The notes: generated from the letters alone by a model not told the origin. A stretch of 6,904 nucleotides of DNA from an uncultured Alphaproteobacteria bacterium (GCA_937901165.1 CALCGS010000089.1:1-6904); one strand, 5' to 3'; numbered from the stretch's first letter, positions 1 to 6,715 are shown. Made by a program: numbers and translations.

Positions 1-357
1 GCAGAAAACTTTTTACAAGATGCAGTATTAGTAAATGAAGTAAGAAACGCATTATGTTATACAGGAACATATAAAGGAAAAAGAGTTTCTGTAATGGGAT
101 CAGGAATGGGTGTTCCATCAATCATGATTTACGCAACAGAATTATGTAAAAAATCAATTTTATCAAAACCCGCACCTTTAACATATTGGGTTTTGGCACA
201 TATATTTACAGACGGTCGTTCTGATTGGGCCATGGCAGAATTTTATAGTTTGAACGGTGATATAAAAAACGCTAAAAAATTTGCTAAAAAGGCAAAATCA
301 AAACTTGATAAAGACAGCCCCGAATACATAAAATCCCAAGATATACTAAACCTATAA
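1..357 (+). CDS. deoD: Chimeric ORF: DeoD (purine-nucleoside phosphorylase) segment fused to M48-peptidase-type C-terminal tail; 5' end outside window
   Basis: The frame is open from base 1 to TAA at 355-357 (118 residues visible). Residues 1-49 match the N-terminal part of hexameric DeoD, which phosphorolyses purine nucleosides: an AENFLQDA start, VNEVR with the Arg corresponding to the phosphate-binding Arg of E. coli DeoD, the TGTYKGK motif and MGSGMGVPS (MGHGMGIPS in E. coli). By alignment from memory this covers about residues 30-78 of roughly 239. The similarity then stops. Residues about 51-118 instead resemble the helical tail of M48 metallopeptidases of the BepA/YfgC type: PLTYWVLAHIF, then AMAEFYSLNGDIKNAKKFAKKAK, then DSPEYIKSQDIL. 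The rest of DeoD (ribose- and base-binding parts) and the HExxH protease domain are both absent, so neither activity is expected. The join lies near bases 145-165 and keeps frame. It may be a deletion relic or an assembly chimera. An ATG at 94 is internal and not a credible start. Confidence 0.7.
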   Translation, partial: AENFLQDAVLVNEVRNALCYTGTYKGKRVSVMGSGMGVPSIMIYATELCKKSILSKPAPLTYWVLAHIFTDGRSDWAMAEFYSLNGDIKNAKKFAKKAKSKLDKDSPEYIKSQDILNL

Positions 358-384
358 AAAAAGCCATAAATATGGCTTTTTTTT
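357..384. terminator. Bidirectional rho-independent terminator between convergent genes
   Basis: An A-run and AAGCCAT (361-367) pair with ATGGCTT (372-378) around a 4-base loop. The flanking A-run (357-360) and T-run (379-384) extend the stem and supply a U-tract in either direction. It begins at the stop of the left-edge ORF and abuts the bamD stop codon (383-385), so it can serve both convergent genes. Confidence 0.85.
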
Positions 385-1117
385 AACAACCTTTTTTCTT
401 ATCTAATTTTTTTGTCCATTCATTATCAGGGAAATTCTTTTTCAACATATCAGCAAAACCTTTGACTTGTTCTTCTAATCCAATCGCCCGATAACATTCT
501 GTCAATCTGTACAAAGCCTCTGGTGTCATAACGGTTTCCTGGGCAGTTGAAACCACCGATTGTAATCTGGTTATTGCAGATGTCCAATTTTGATTTCGTA
601 TATCATCACGTGCGGCATACATAACCTTGCCAGCAATATAATTCTTTAAAATTATGATTTTATTTTTGGCATTTTCAGCATATTTACTATTTGGGAATCT
701 TTGTACTAAATTTTCAAATTGTTGCAACGCATACACAGACATACCTGGTTCACGTCTAACATCACTGACCTGTTTATAATAACACATACCACGCAAATAT
801 AAAACATAAGGTACTTCTGCATTACCAGGATGGAAACGCATAAATCTATCAGCAATTAAAATAGCACCAGCATAATCTTCATCCATATATTTGGAATATG
901 CCGCCATTATCAAAGCATCAGAATCATAACCCGATGTCGGATGTTGTGTATCAATCAACAAAAACTCTTCAGCGGCCTTTTCATAATCTTCGTCATTAAA
1001 TTCAGCATACGCAGATTCATAAATTTCTTTAACACTACGTTCCTGAATAGCATCATCAGTCCCAGCGCATCCAGCAACCAGGCCACAAAAAACAAATAAA
1101 ATAAATATTTTTTTCAT
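383..1117 (-). CDS. bamD: Outer membrane protein assembly factor BamD (lipoprotein, TPR)
   Basis: This 244-residue lipoprotein is the essential partner of BamA in the BAM complex, which inserts beta-barrel proteins into the outer membrane. It acts at the periplasmic face of that membrane. The N-terminus is a type II signal peptide: MKK, a hydrophobic stretch, then lipobox LVAGC with the lipidated Cys at 17. TPR-like helices follow. They include YESAYAEFNDEDYEKAAEEF (33-52), a second repeat around 67-95, the BamD signature VPYVLYLRGMCYYKQ (102-116), the block FENLVQRFPNSKYAENA (134-150), and a late repeat with TPEALYRLTECYRAIGL (198-214). Length is typical of the family (about 245). The usual aromatic pair after the YVA motif is replaced by YAARDD (167-172), a minor oddity. 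The ATG at 1117 has an AGGGA ribosome-binding site (1126-1130) eight bases upstream. It is divergent from murJ, another envelope gene. Confidence 0.95.
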   Translation of the reverse strand: MKKIFILFVFCGLVAGCAGTDDAIQERSVKEIYESAYAEFNDEDYEKAAEEFLLIDTQHPTSGYDSDALIMAAYSKYMDEDYAGAILIADRFMRFHPGNAEVPYVLYLRGMCYYKQVSDVRREPGMSVYALQQFENLVQRFPNSKYAENAKNKIIILKNYIAGKVMYAARDDIRNQNWTSAITRLQSVVSTAQETVMTPEALYRLTECYRAIGLEEQVKGFADMLKKNFPDNEWTKKLDKKKGC

Positions 1118-1119
1118 AC

Positions 1120-1149
1120 TTGAAATCCCTTTACATAAAACATTATAAT
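1120..1149 (+). promoter_or_regulatory. Putative sigma-70 promoter for murJ
   Basis: A TTGAAA -35 element (1120-1125) is followed by an 18-base spacer and a perfect TATAAT -10 (1144-1149). The predicted start is near 1156, about 35 bases before the murJ ATG. The -35 lies over the bamD leader and ribosome-binding site, so the two divergent units overlap here. The prediction rests on consensus match only. Confidence 0.55.
1142..1147 (-). promoter_or_regulatory. Putative -10 element for bamD, overlapping the murJ -10
   Basis: Read on the minus strand these bases give TATAAT, sharing four bases with the murJ -10 on the other strand. The expected -35 region (about 1165-1171) is poor (TGCTTT or GCTTTT). 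The predicted start would lie near 1135, leaving a leader of about 18 bases that contains the AGGGA ribosome-binding site. Confidence 0.35.
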
Positions 1150-1190
1150 ATATTGAAAAAAAATAAAAGCATTTTTTTAAGGATTAAAAA

Positions 1191-2651
1191 ATGAAACTTG
1201 GCAGAAATATATTTGGTGTTGGTGCAATGACCGGCATCAGCAGAATATTCGGTTTTATCCGCGATATGTTAATTGCACGTGTTTTGGGTGCCGGACGATT
1301 ATCCGATATATTTTTAGCGGCATTCAAATTACCAAACCTATTCCGCGATTTACTTGGCGAAGGGGCGTTATCTTCTATATTTATTCCAATGTACACAGAT
1401 TCGAAAAAAGACAATCGTTTTGCAAATAATGTTTTTTCTTGGCTGATGGTTGTTTTATTGGGCATAACAATAATATTTGAAATATTTATGCCACTTTTCG
1501 TATGGATACTTGCACCTGGATTTGATTCTGACCCTGGCAAAATAGAAATGACTATAACCATTTCAAGAATAATGTTTTTTTATGTTATATTCATTTGTGG
1601 TTCTGCATTTTTATCTGCCGTATTAAATGCATTTTCTCGTTTTATATTGGCGGCATTTATGCCTGTTTTATTAAACATAATGTTGATTATGGCATTATTG
1701 ACATCTGCCATATACGCATCAACAACCGTATTATACATTATGGCGATAACGGTTGTTTTATCTGGCATAATTCAATTTTTAATATTATGGTCCAGGATAC
1801 GCAGTCATCATTTTGGATTAAGATTGATAAAACCCAAATGGACACCACAAATAAAATCCATGTTAAAACGTTTTGGGGTCAGCATTGTCGGCAGTGGTTT
1901 TTACCAAATCACAATAATCATAGGAACCTTGGTTGCCAGTTTTGAATCCGGTGCAGTTTCTTGGTTATATTATGCTGACAGAATTATACAATTACCGTTT
2001 GCAATGATTGGATTGGCGGTTGGAACTGTTCTTATATCATCCATATCAAACGCACTATGCGAAAATAATATGCGCAGTGTTTATTTACAACAAAATTCAT
2101 CTATGCGACGTTCTTTGATGTTGATTATACCATGTACGGTTGGATTATTTATATTATCTGAACCTATAATAAAATACTTATTTGAATACGGTGCCTGGAC
2201 CAGTGCATCAACCCATGCGGTATCCATGGCAATCAAAATACAATGTTTGGTATTACCAGCAATGTTATTAAGTCAAATATACAGCAAAACTTTATATGCC
2301 AGCCAGGATATAAAAACCCCAGTAAAAACAAGTATTGTTTCTTTGGGATTGGCGGCCATTTTATATCTATGCTTATTCCCTGTCATAGGATATCTGGCAA
2401 TTCCTGTTGGTGTAGTAATCAGTGGATATGTAAAAAATTATTTACTATGTCGCGCGTGTGTAAAACGCGAATTATTCAAACTAGATATAAAAACTGTACG
2501 CAAAAGCATCCTTTTTGGTGCTTGGGCAATTATTCTTGGAACTGTTTTATGGTTCTTGCCAATCACTAATATATTGCTTTTAGGAATTGCGATAATTTGT
2601 TATGGGATTTTATACTTGCCAATTGCATATATTATCGACAAAAAAATGTAA
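1191..2651 (+). CDS. murJ: Lipid II flippase MurJ (MviN family)
   Basis: MurJ moves the peptidoglycan precursor lipid II from the cytoplasmic to the periplasmic side of the inner membrane. The 486-residue protein is hydrophobic throughout, as expected for a MOP-superfamily transporter with about 14 helices. The N-terminal signature is clear: GISRIFGFIRD (15-25), GAGRLSDIFLAAFKLPNLFRD (33-53), and GEGALSSIFIPMY (56-68). Residues R18, R24, D39 and R52 fall at the same numbers as functionally important residues in E. coli MurJ. SWLYYADRI places an Arg (R264) where E. coli has its essential R270. Length is slightly below E. coli's 511, with a short C-terminus ending IIDKKM. The ATG has AAGGA (1179-1183) seven bases upstream. 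It is transcribed divergently from bamD. No strong terminator follows; a long-loop hairpin lies at 2703-2738. Confidence 0.97.
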   Translation: MKLGRNIFGVGAMTGISRIFGFIRDMLIARVLGAGRLSDIFLAAFKLPNLFRDLLGEGALSSIFIPMYTDSKKDNRFANNVFSWLMVVLLGITIIFEIFMPLFVWILAPGFDSDPGKIEMTITISRIMFFYVIFICGSAFLSAVLNAFSRFILAAFMPVLLNIMLIMALLTSAIYASTTVLYIMAITVVLSGIIQFLILWSRIRSHHFGLRLIKPKWTPQIKSMLKRFGVSIVGSGFYQITIIIGTLVASFESGAVSWLYYADRIIQLPFAMIGLAVGTVLISSISNALCENNMRSVYLQQNSSMRRSLMLIIPCTVGLFILSEPIIKYLFEYGAWTSASTHAVSMAIKIQCLVLPAMLLSQIYSKTLYASQDIKTPVKTSIVSLGLAAILYLCLFPVIGYLAIPVGVVISGYVKNYLLCRACVKRELFKLDIKTVRKSILFGAWAIILGTVLWFLPITNILLLGIAIICYGILYLPIAYIIDKKM

Positions 2652-2673
2652 AATATATTTGAATTTATATTTT

Positions 2674-2682
2674 TGTTATGAT
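2674..2682 (+). promoter_or_regulatory. Putative extended -10 promoter for rlpA
   Basis: TGTTATGAT matches the extended -10 form TGnTATAAT with one mismatch in the hexamer. No good -35 is seen at 16-18 bases, which extended -10 promoters can tolerate. Transcription would start near 2689 and give a leader of about 79 bases. In DNA this AT-rich, chance matches are common. Confidence 0.35.
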
Positions 2683-2702
2683 AAAATACAAATAAAGAAT
2701 GT

Positions 2703-2738
2703 AGGGAATCCCAATCACTATTTGTATAAAGATTCCTT
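2703..2738 (+). other. Hairpin in the murJ-rlpA gap (weak terminator or rlpA leader structure)
   Basis: AGGGAATC (2703-2710) can pair with GATTCCTT (2731-2738) around a 20-base loop, with one G-U pair. T's continue after the stem (to 2741), so it could be a weak terminator for murJ. If the extended -10 promoter at 2674 is real, it would instead sit in the rlpA 5' leader. The long loop makes either role uncertain. Nothing else is recognised in this 116-base gap. Confidence 0.3.
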
Positions 2739-2767
2739 TTTAACCCTGGTGCGAAAAGGAGCAACGG

Positions 2768-3634
2768 ATGAAAAAAATAATTTCAATAGCCGCTTTGGCT
2801 GCAGTTATGGCAGGATGTGCAACAACCAACGATGATTACGGCACATACAATCCTGATAATTTTGAAGAAGAAACATTAACAACAACGGATTCTTTAAACG
2901 ATTCGTATTTATTGGCTGCTGCGCCAAAATATTATACTGGGACGGCCTATAAAATTGACGATGTACAATATATCCCAACCGAAGATATGTCATACAATCA
3001 AACCGGAATTGCTGGGATTATACCAATGGAATTAAATGGTCAAAAAACAAGCAATGGTGAAACTTTTGATTCGTCACAAATGCTCGCAACCAGCAAAACA
3101 TTACCATTACCAACAATTGCACGCGTTACAAATTTGAACAATGGTAATTCTGTTGTTGTACGTGTAAACAATCGCGGTCCATTTGTAAACACACGTATAA
3201 TGGATTTATCACCTGCTGCTGCACAAAAAATCGGTTTAACATCCCAGGCCAAGGTTCAAATTCAGGTTTTACCAGAACAAACAATGTTGGTAAAAAATGC
3301 AACTTTGGGTATTCAACCAACACAACAAGTTGCTGAACCACAACCTGTTGTTGTTCAACCAGAACCACAACCTGCACCGGAACCTGTTGCAAAAGGTAAT
3401 TATACTGTACAGATTGCCGCTTTCTATGCAGAAGATAGTGCTGATGCAATGGTTGCAAAAATGCGTACTTACGGTGATGCTGTTGTTATTAACGAAGGTG
3501 GTATGTACAAGGTTCGCATAATAAACCTTGATGCAACAAATGCCCGTCGTGTAATTGATGCATTACGCACAAACGAAGGTATGGCCCCAGGATTATTAAA
3601 AGATGGTCATTGGATAAATGCAGATAGTATTTAA
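2768..3634 (+). CDS. rlpA: RlpA-like septal ring lipoprotein: degenerate double-psi barrel plus SPOR domain
   Basis: This 288-residue lipoprotein belongs to the RlpA family, whose active members are lytic transglycosylases that cleave naked glycan strands at the septum. The signal peptide ends in VMAGC with the lipidated Cys at 17. The double-psi beta-barrel covers about 57-170: NGETFD (96-101), KTLPLP (110-115), RVTNLNNGNSVVVRVNNRGPF (119-139), and RIMDLSPAAAQKIG (143-156). A Pro/Gln/Val-rich linker (about 184-207) leads to a SPOR domain (about 210-282, NYTVQIAAF onward) that binds denuded glycan. E98 and D101 are kept. The conserved His before KTLPLP is Ser109, the conserved Asp of the VNDRGP motif is Asn135, and the usual SWYG motif is replaced around 83-86. 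Catalysis is therefore probably lost, leaving a binding or structural role. The ATG has AAGGAG (2756-2761) six bases upstream. Confidence 0.93.
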   Translation: MKKIISIAALAAVMAGCATTNDDYGTYNPDNFEEETLTTTDSLNDSYLLAAAPKYYTGTAYKIDDVQYIPTEDMSYNQTGIAGIIPMELNGQKTSNGETFDSSQMLATSKTLPLPTIARVTNLNNGNSVVVRVNNRGPFVNTRIMDLSPAAAQKIGLTSQAKVQIQVLPEQTMLVKNATLGIQPTQQVAEPQPVVVQPEPQPAPEPVAKGNYTVQIAAFYAEDSADAMVAKMRTYGDAVVINEGGMYKVRIINLDATNARRVIDALRTNEGMAPGLLKDGHWINADSI

Positions 3635-3664
3635 AAAATCGCCTGTACAGGCGATTTTTTTTTT
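3633..3664. terminator. Strong bidirectional terminator between rlpA and adk-like
   Basis: A near-perfect palindrome: AAAAAATCGCCT (3633-3644) pairs with AGGCGATTTTTT (3649-3660) around GTAC. A T-run continues to 3664. It overlaps the rlpA stop codon and lies ten bases from the stop of the convergent adk-like gene. The A-run on the left gives a U-tract for minus-strand transcripts as well. Confidence 0.92.
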
Positions 3665-3673
3665 ATAATTTAT

Positions 3674-4228
3674 TTAGTCTTTTATGGCTTTTTTAATTCC
3701 TGCAAAATTTTCATTTACATCTGGGCCATCAACACGCACATCAGAAAATTTTATATTTTTAACAGTACGCAACCAATCAATTGCAGGCATTGTCACATTC
3801 CAAAAAGTATCCAAACGACGACGCACAGCATTTGCATCCGCATCATCTGCACGTCCACCACCTTCACGAATACGTTTATTTATGCGTGCCACCATAATAT
3901 CTTCCGGAACATTTAGATATACAACACGAATATCGAATTTATCAGCAAAATTTTCAACCAACCACTGTGCCTGTGATAACTTACGTGGAAATCCATCCAA
4001 AATCAAATCCTTTTCATTTGTTAAATGTGATTTTAATAAATCAAATAACAATTCATCCGAAACCAATTCACCACGAGCTATAACTTTAGCGATTTCAGAA
4101 TCAGCGGGTGCGCTTCGCAACAAACCACCTGTTTCCACATAATTATAATCGTGTTCTGCACGCAACATAGCGGAAAAAGTACCCTTTCCGACACCTTGTC
4201 CCCCCATTAAAACAATCATTTTTTTCAT
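3674..4228 (-). CDS. adk: Adenylate kinase family protein, short-LID form (184 aa)
   Basis: Adenylate kinase interconverts ATP + AMP and 2 ADP in the cytoplasm. Numbered from the chosen ATG, the P-loop is GGQGVGKGT (9-17), the AMP-site strand is ETGGLLR (32-38), DGFPR is at 78-82, and the LID-side arginines appear in ARINKR (114-119), GRADD (125-129) and VRRRLD (135-140). All main catalytic arginines of E. coli Adk have counterparts (R38, R82, R115, R119, R126, R138). The LID insertion is reduced to a few residues, as in short adenylate kinases. Two departures are seen: the P-loop Pro is Gln11 and the Asp of STGD is Gly35. The ATG at 4228 is preferred because AGGA (4235-4238) lies six bases upstream; a longer frame to 4255 would need TTG and lacks such a site. 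The gene stands alone rather than in a ribosomal protein operon, so a paralogue or another NMP kinase is possible. Confidence 0.85.
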   Translation of the reverse strand: MKKMIVLMGGQGVGKGTFSAMLRAEHDYNYVETGGLLRSAPADSEIAKVIARGELVSDELLFDLLKSHLTNEKDLILDGFPRKLSQAQWLVENFADKFDIRVVYLNVPEDIMVARINKRIREGGGRADDADANAVRRRLDTFWNVTMPAIDWLRTVKNIKFSDVRVDGPDVNENFAGIKKAIKD

Positions 4229-4262
4229 ATAAAATCCTATTATTAGTATATTCAATAATACA

Positions 4263-4292
4263 TATTGTAAACAACCCCAGATTATATATCAA
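4263..4292 (-). promoter_or_regulatory. Putative promoter for the adk-like gene
   Basis: On the minus strand, TTGATA (4287-4292, five of six consensus) is followed by an 18-base spacer and TACAAT (4263-4268, five of six). Transcription would start near 4256, giving a leader of about 28 bases with the AGGA ribosome-binding site. A second TATAAT (4281-4286) lies upstream but has no matching -35. Confidence 0.5.
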
Positions 4293-4313
4293 ATTTAAAT
4301 TTAATACCATACT

Positions 4314-4979
4314 TTATCTAGATTTTAATTTTTGATATTCTAGCATATATTGCAAACTTTTTTTATCCGGCCAAAATGGTGTTTCGCTATCTGCAACATA
4401 TTCCGCTGCCCGCCACAAACAACACTTTGTACTAGTACTAAGTTTATCTTGTATATTATTTGTAATATTATTATAATTAAACGCACAGAACCAAGGTAAA
4501 TGTGGCACACGCACCAATATAACATATGTATTTCCAAGGTTTAATTTATCTGTATTCACATCTGTGACTATATGTGTTTTTTGGGGTACAAGTTGTCCTT
4601 GTGCAATAAATTCAGGTACCTGTGCAACACAACATTCTATTTCGATGTTTGGTTTCATATTATATTCATCCACATATAATCCAGAATAATTTTTATAACC
4701 TTGTTCCACTAAATTCGGTGCATATTTTGAATAACCATCACCAATTTTCTCTACCCGCATCCCAATAAAGTCATAATTATATATATCTATTTTGGTTGCA
4801 CCTTTATACAAAACAGCATCAACTATATTATCATCATCCATTTCCTCATAATATGACACATTAGGTACGTATGGTGTATTTGTTTTTACAGATAATGTCA
4901 TAACCCCGGGGTTATTATTTACAAAAAGTCCAGATGACACCTTGACATATTTATTATCTTTTTTGGACACACTTTGCAT
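4314..4979 (-). CDS. Hypothetical protein, family not recognised (221 aa)
   Basis: I do not recognise this protein. It has no signal peptide and no membrane segment, so it is probably soluble and cytoplasmic. It is rich in Tyr and Asn and contains an acidic patch (EEMDDD, 45-50), two Cys-Cys pairs (116-117 and 186-187) plus Cys165, and an aromatic stretch PHLPWFCAFNY (159-169). The C-terminus is mostly helical-looking with PFWPDKKSLQYMLEYQ (201-216). The ATG at 4979 has a good AAAGGA site (4988-4993) eight bases upstream, which supports real translation, and the frame is open for 221 codons in AT-rich DNA. The start lies only about 20 bases beyond the end of the rpsA terminator U-tract. There is no room for a promoter, so expression would need readthrough or a promoter inside rpsA. 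No terminator is obvious after it. It could be an acquired or lineage-restricted gene. Confidence 0.75.
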   Translation of the reverse strand: MQSVSKKDNKYVKVSSGLFVNNNPGVMTLSVKTNTPYVPNVSYYEEMDDDNIVDAVLYKGATKIDIYNYDFIGMRVEKIGDGYSKYAPNLVEQGYKNYSGLYVDEYNMKPNIEIECCVAQVPEFIAQGQLVPQKTHIVTDVNTDKLNLGNTYVILVRVPHLPWFCAFNYNNITNNIQDKLSTSTKCCLWRAAEYVADSETPFWPDKKSLQYMLEYQKLKSR

Positions 4980-4998
4980 TTTTATAATCCTTTAGACT

Positions 4999-5023
4999 AA
5001 AAAAGGGGCCTTTCGGCCCCTTT
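4999..5023 (-). terminator. Rho-independent terminator of rpsA
   Basis: On the minus strand, AAAGGGGCC and GGCCCC form a six-GC-pair stem with a GAAA tetraloop (5011-5014), extended by A-U pairs and followed by six T's (4999-5004). It begins four bases after the rpsA stop. The GNRA loop, GC-only core and U-tract make it a strong intrinsic terminator. The next minus-strand gene has its ribosome-binding site directly beyond it. Confidence 0.92.
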
Positions 5024-5026
5024 ATT

Positions 5027-6715
5027 TTATTTTTTGCTATTTTCGATTGCAGCACCCAAAATATCCCCCAATACAGAACCACTATCTGCTTCATTAGAGA
5101 ATTCTTTAACTGCTTGTTTTTCCAAAGTCACTTGCAAATGACGTATCGACAATTTAACAACGTTGTCATCAACAGAAACAACAGATGCTTCAACTGTATC
5201 GCCGATATTAAATCTGCCAGTATCTTGTTCTGCCTTTTCACGTGACAAATCAGTACGACGAATAACGCCCTTTGCGTCCCCTGCTAATTTTAATATCAAT
5301 TCATCAGGTGTAATTTCAGAAACAGTACCACTTATCACAGCGCCTTTTTTAACAGAAACAGCATTATTTTCAGCACTTTCTGTCAATTGTTTAACGCCCA
5401 ATGTGACACGTTCTTTTTCAGGATTGATATCCAAAATTTTTGCAGTTACTTCTTGACCACGAACGAATTTTTTCAATTCTTCTTCATCTAATTTATTCCA
5501 AGACAAATCAGAAATATGAACCATACCATCCAAATCCGGTGTCAAAGCGACAAACAAACCAAATTCAGTTGTATTTTTAATAGGTCCAGTTACAACATCA
5601 CCAACATTGTGTGTTTCTGCAAATTGTTTCCATGGGTTTGGTTGTAATTGTTTATAGCCCAAAGAAATACGACGTTTATCTTGATCGATATCCAAAACGA
5701 CAACATTAACATCTTGACCATTTTGCAAAACTTTGCTTGGGTGAATATTTTTATTTGTCCAAGACAATTCAGACATATGTACCAAACCTTCGACATTGTT
5801 GCCCAAATCAATAAATGCACCATAATCTGTCAAAGAAGATACTTTTCCAGTCACAGTATCCCCAACATTAAATGCACGGGATGCTTTTTCCCAAGGGTCT
5901 TCTTCCAATTGTTTTGCACCCAAAGAAATACGATGTGATTCTGGATCGAATTGAATAACTTTAACTTTGATTTTATCACCAACATGTACCAATTCGCGTG
6001 GATGATTAACACGTTTCCAAGACAAATCTGTGACGTGCAACAAACCATCAACACCGCCCAAATCAATAAACACACCGTAATCTGTAATATTTTTAACAGT
6101 ACCTTCCAATACAGCACCCAAAGAAATGTTTTTCATTGCTTCTTTTTGTGCCGCAGCAATAGTGTCAGATTGAATTGCACGACGGGATACAATAGCATTT
6201 GTACGCAAAGCATCCATTTTCAAAACGCGGAATTTATCTTTCAAACCAATCATAGATTTTGCATCACGAACAGGTTTGTGGTCAATTTGTGATGATGGCA
6301 TAAATGCGAACACACCATTGATATCGACAGTATAACCACCGCGAACAACTTCGATAATTGTACCTTCTGGGTCTTCGCCAGCGGCAACAATTTTTTCTAA
6401 ATCTTTCCATGCTTTTTCAGCACGAGCCTTTGCATAAGATAATACAGCGGTACCTTCGCGTGATTCGTAACGTTCAACAAAAACGTCAATAATATCACCC
6501 ACAGATGGTACAGATGCACCAAATTCTTTCAAAGGAATACGACCTTCGGATTTCAAACCGACATCAACCATAACGAAATCGCCACGAATGTCTTTAACAG
6601 TACCCTTGGTTGCATAACCTTGCAAAGTTTCTTGTGTTCCATATTCTTGGTCGAACATTTTAACAAAATCTTCACCAGATAATGGATTAAATAAATCTTT
6701 GGATAAATCTTTCAT
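5027..6715 (-). CDS. rpsA: 30S ribosomal protein S1
   Basis: S1 binds mRNA on the small ribosomal subunit and helps initiation on structured or weakly Shine-Dalgarno-led messages. The 562-residue length fits the six-domain proteobacterial form. OB-fold S1 repeats lie at about 34-97, 115-179, 199-267, 284-354, 371-441 and 457-526. Domains 3-5 carry the classic pattern, for example TDYGVFIDLGGVDGLLHVTD (211-230), TDYGAFIDLG (296-305), and TEFGLFVALTPDLDGMVHISD (383-403). Domains 1 and 2 are the more divergent ribosome-docking type. The C-terminus GSVLGDILGAAIENSKK resembles that of other proteobacterial S1 proteins. The ATG at 6715 begins the conserved part directly, but no Shine-Dalgarno sequence lies before it (AAAATTCT). 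rpsA in E. coli is also poorly Shine-Dalgarno-led and autoregulated, so the same may hold here. It has its own promoter and terminator. Confidence 0.98.
   Translation of the reverse strand: MKDLSKDLFNPLSGEDFVKMFDQEYGTQETLQGYATKGTVKDIRGDFVMVDVGLKSEGRIPLKEFGASVPSVGDIIDVFVERYESREGTAVLSYAKARAEKAWKDLEKIVAAGEDPEGTIIEVVRGGYTVDINGVFAFMPSSQIDHKPVRDAKSMIGLKDKFRVLKMDALRTNAIVSRRAIQSDTIAAAQKEAMKNISLGAVLEGTVKNITDYGVFIDLGGVDGLLHVTDLSWKRVNHPRELVHVGDKIKVKVIQFDPESHRISLGAKQLEEDPWEKASRAFNVGDTVTGKVSSLTDYGAFIDLGNNVEGLVHMSELSWTNKNIHPSKVLQNGQDVNVVVLDIDQDKRRISLGYKQLQPNPWKQFAETHNVGDVVTGPIKNTTEFGLFVALTPDLDGMVHISDLSWNKLDEEELKKFVRGQEVTAKILDINPEKERVTLGVKQLTESAENNAVSVKKGAVISGTVSEITPDELILKLAGDAKGVIRRTDLSREKAEQDTGRFNIGDTVEASVVSVDDNVVKLSIRHLQVTLEKQAVKEFSNEADSGSVLGDILGAAIENSKK

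Noticed and set aside
1184..1561. Minus-strand ORF of 125 codons opposite the 5' part of murJ
   Set aside because: It is antisense to the highly conserved MurJ N-terminus, with low-complexity composition and no family resemblance.
3684..4142. Plus-strand ORF of 152 codons opposite the adk-like gene
   Set aside because: It is the antisense shadow of a gene with clear kinase motifs. It has no recognisable domain and is Ser/Arg/Asn-rich, as expected of a mirror frame.
4229..4255. Nine-residue N-terminal extension of the adk-like protein
   Set aside because: It would start at TTG without a ribosome-binding site and would overlap the predicted transcription start. The ATG at 4228 has AGGA at good spacing and puts the P-loop at the usual distance from the start.
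4291..4302. Palindrome AAATTTAAATTT upstream of the adk-like promoter
   Set aside because: It is a short AT-only palindrome in AT-rich DNA. It has no GC core for a terminator and no second copy to suggest an operator.
5490..6050. Recurring DNA words such as TCCAAGACAA about every 260 bases
   Set aside because: These encode the equivalent DLSW/ELSW segment of successive S1 domains. They are protein-domain repeats, not a DNA repeat array or CRISPR.
5648..6292. Plus-strand and out-of-frame minus-strand ORFs inside rpsA
   Set aside because: They are shadows of the repeated S1 domains. Their similarity to each other reflects the S1 repeats.
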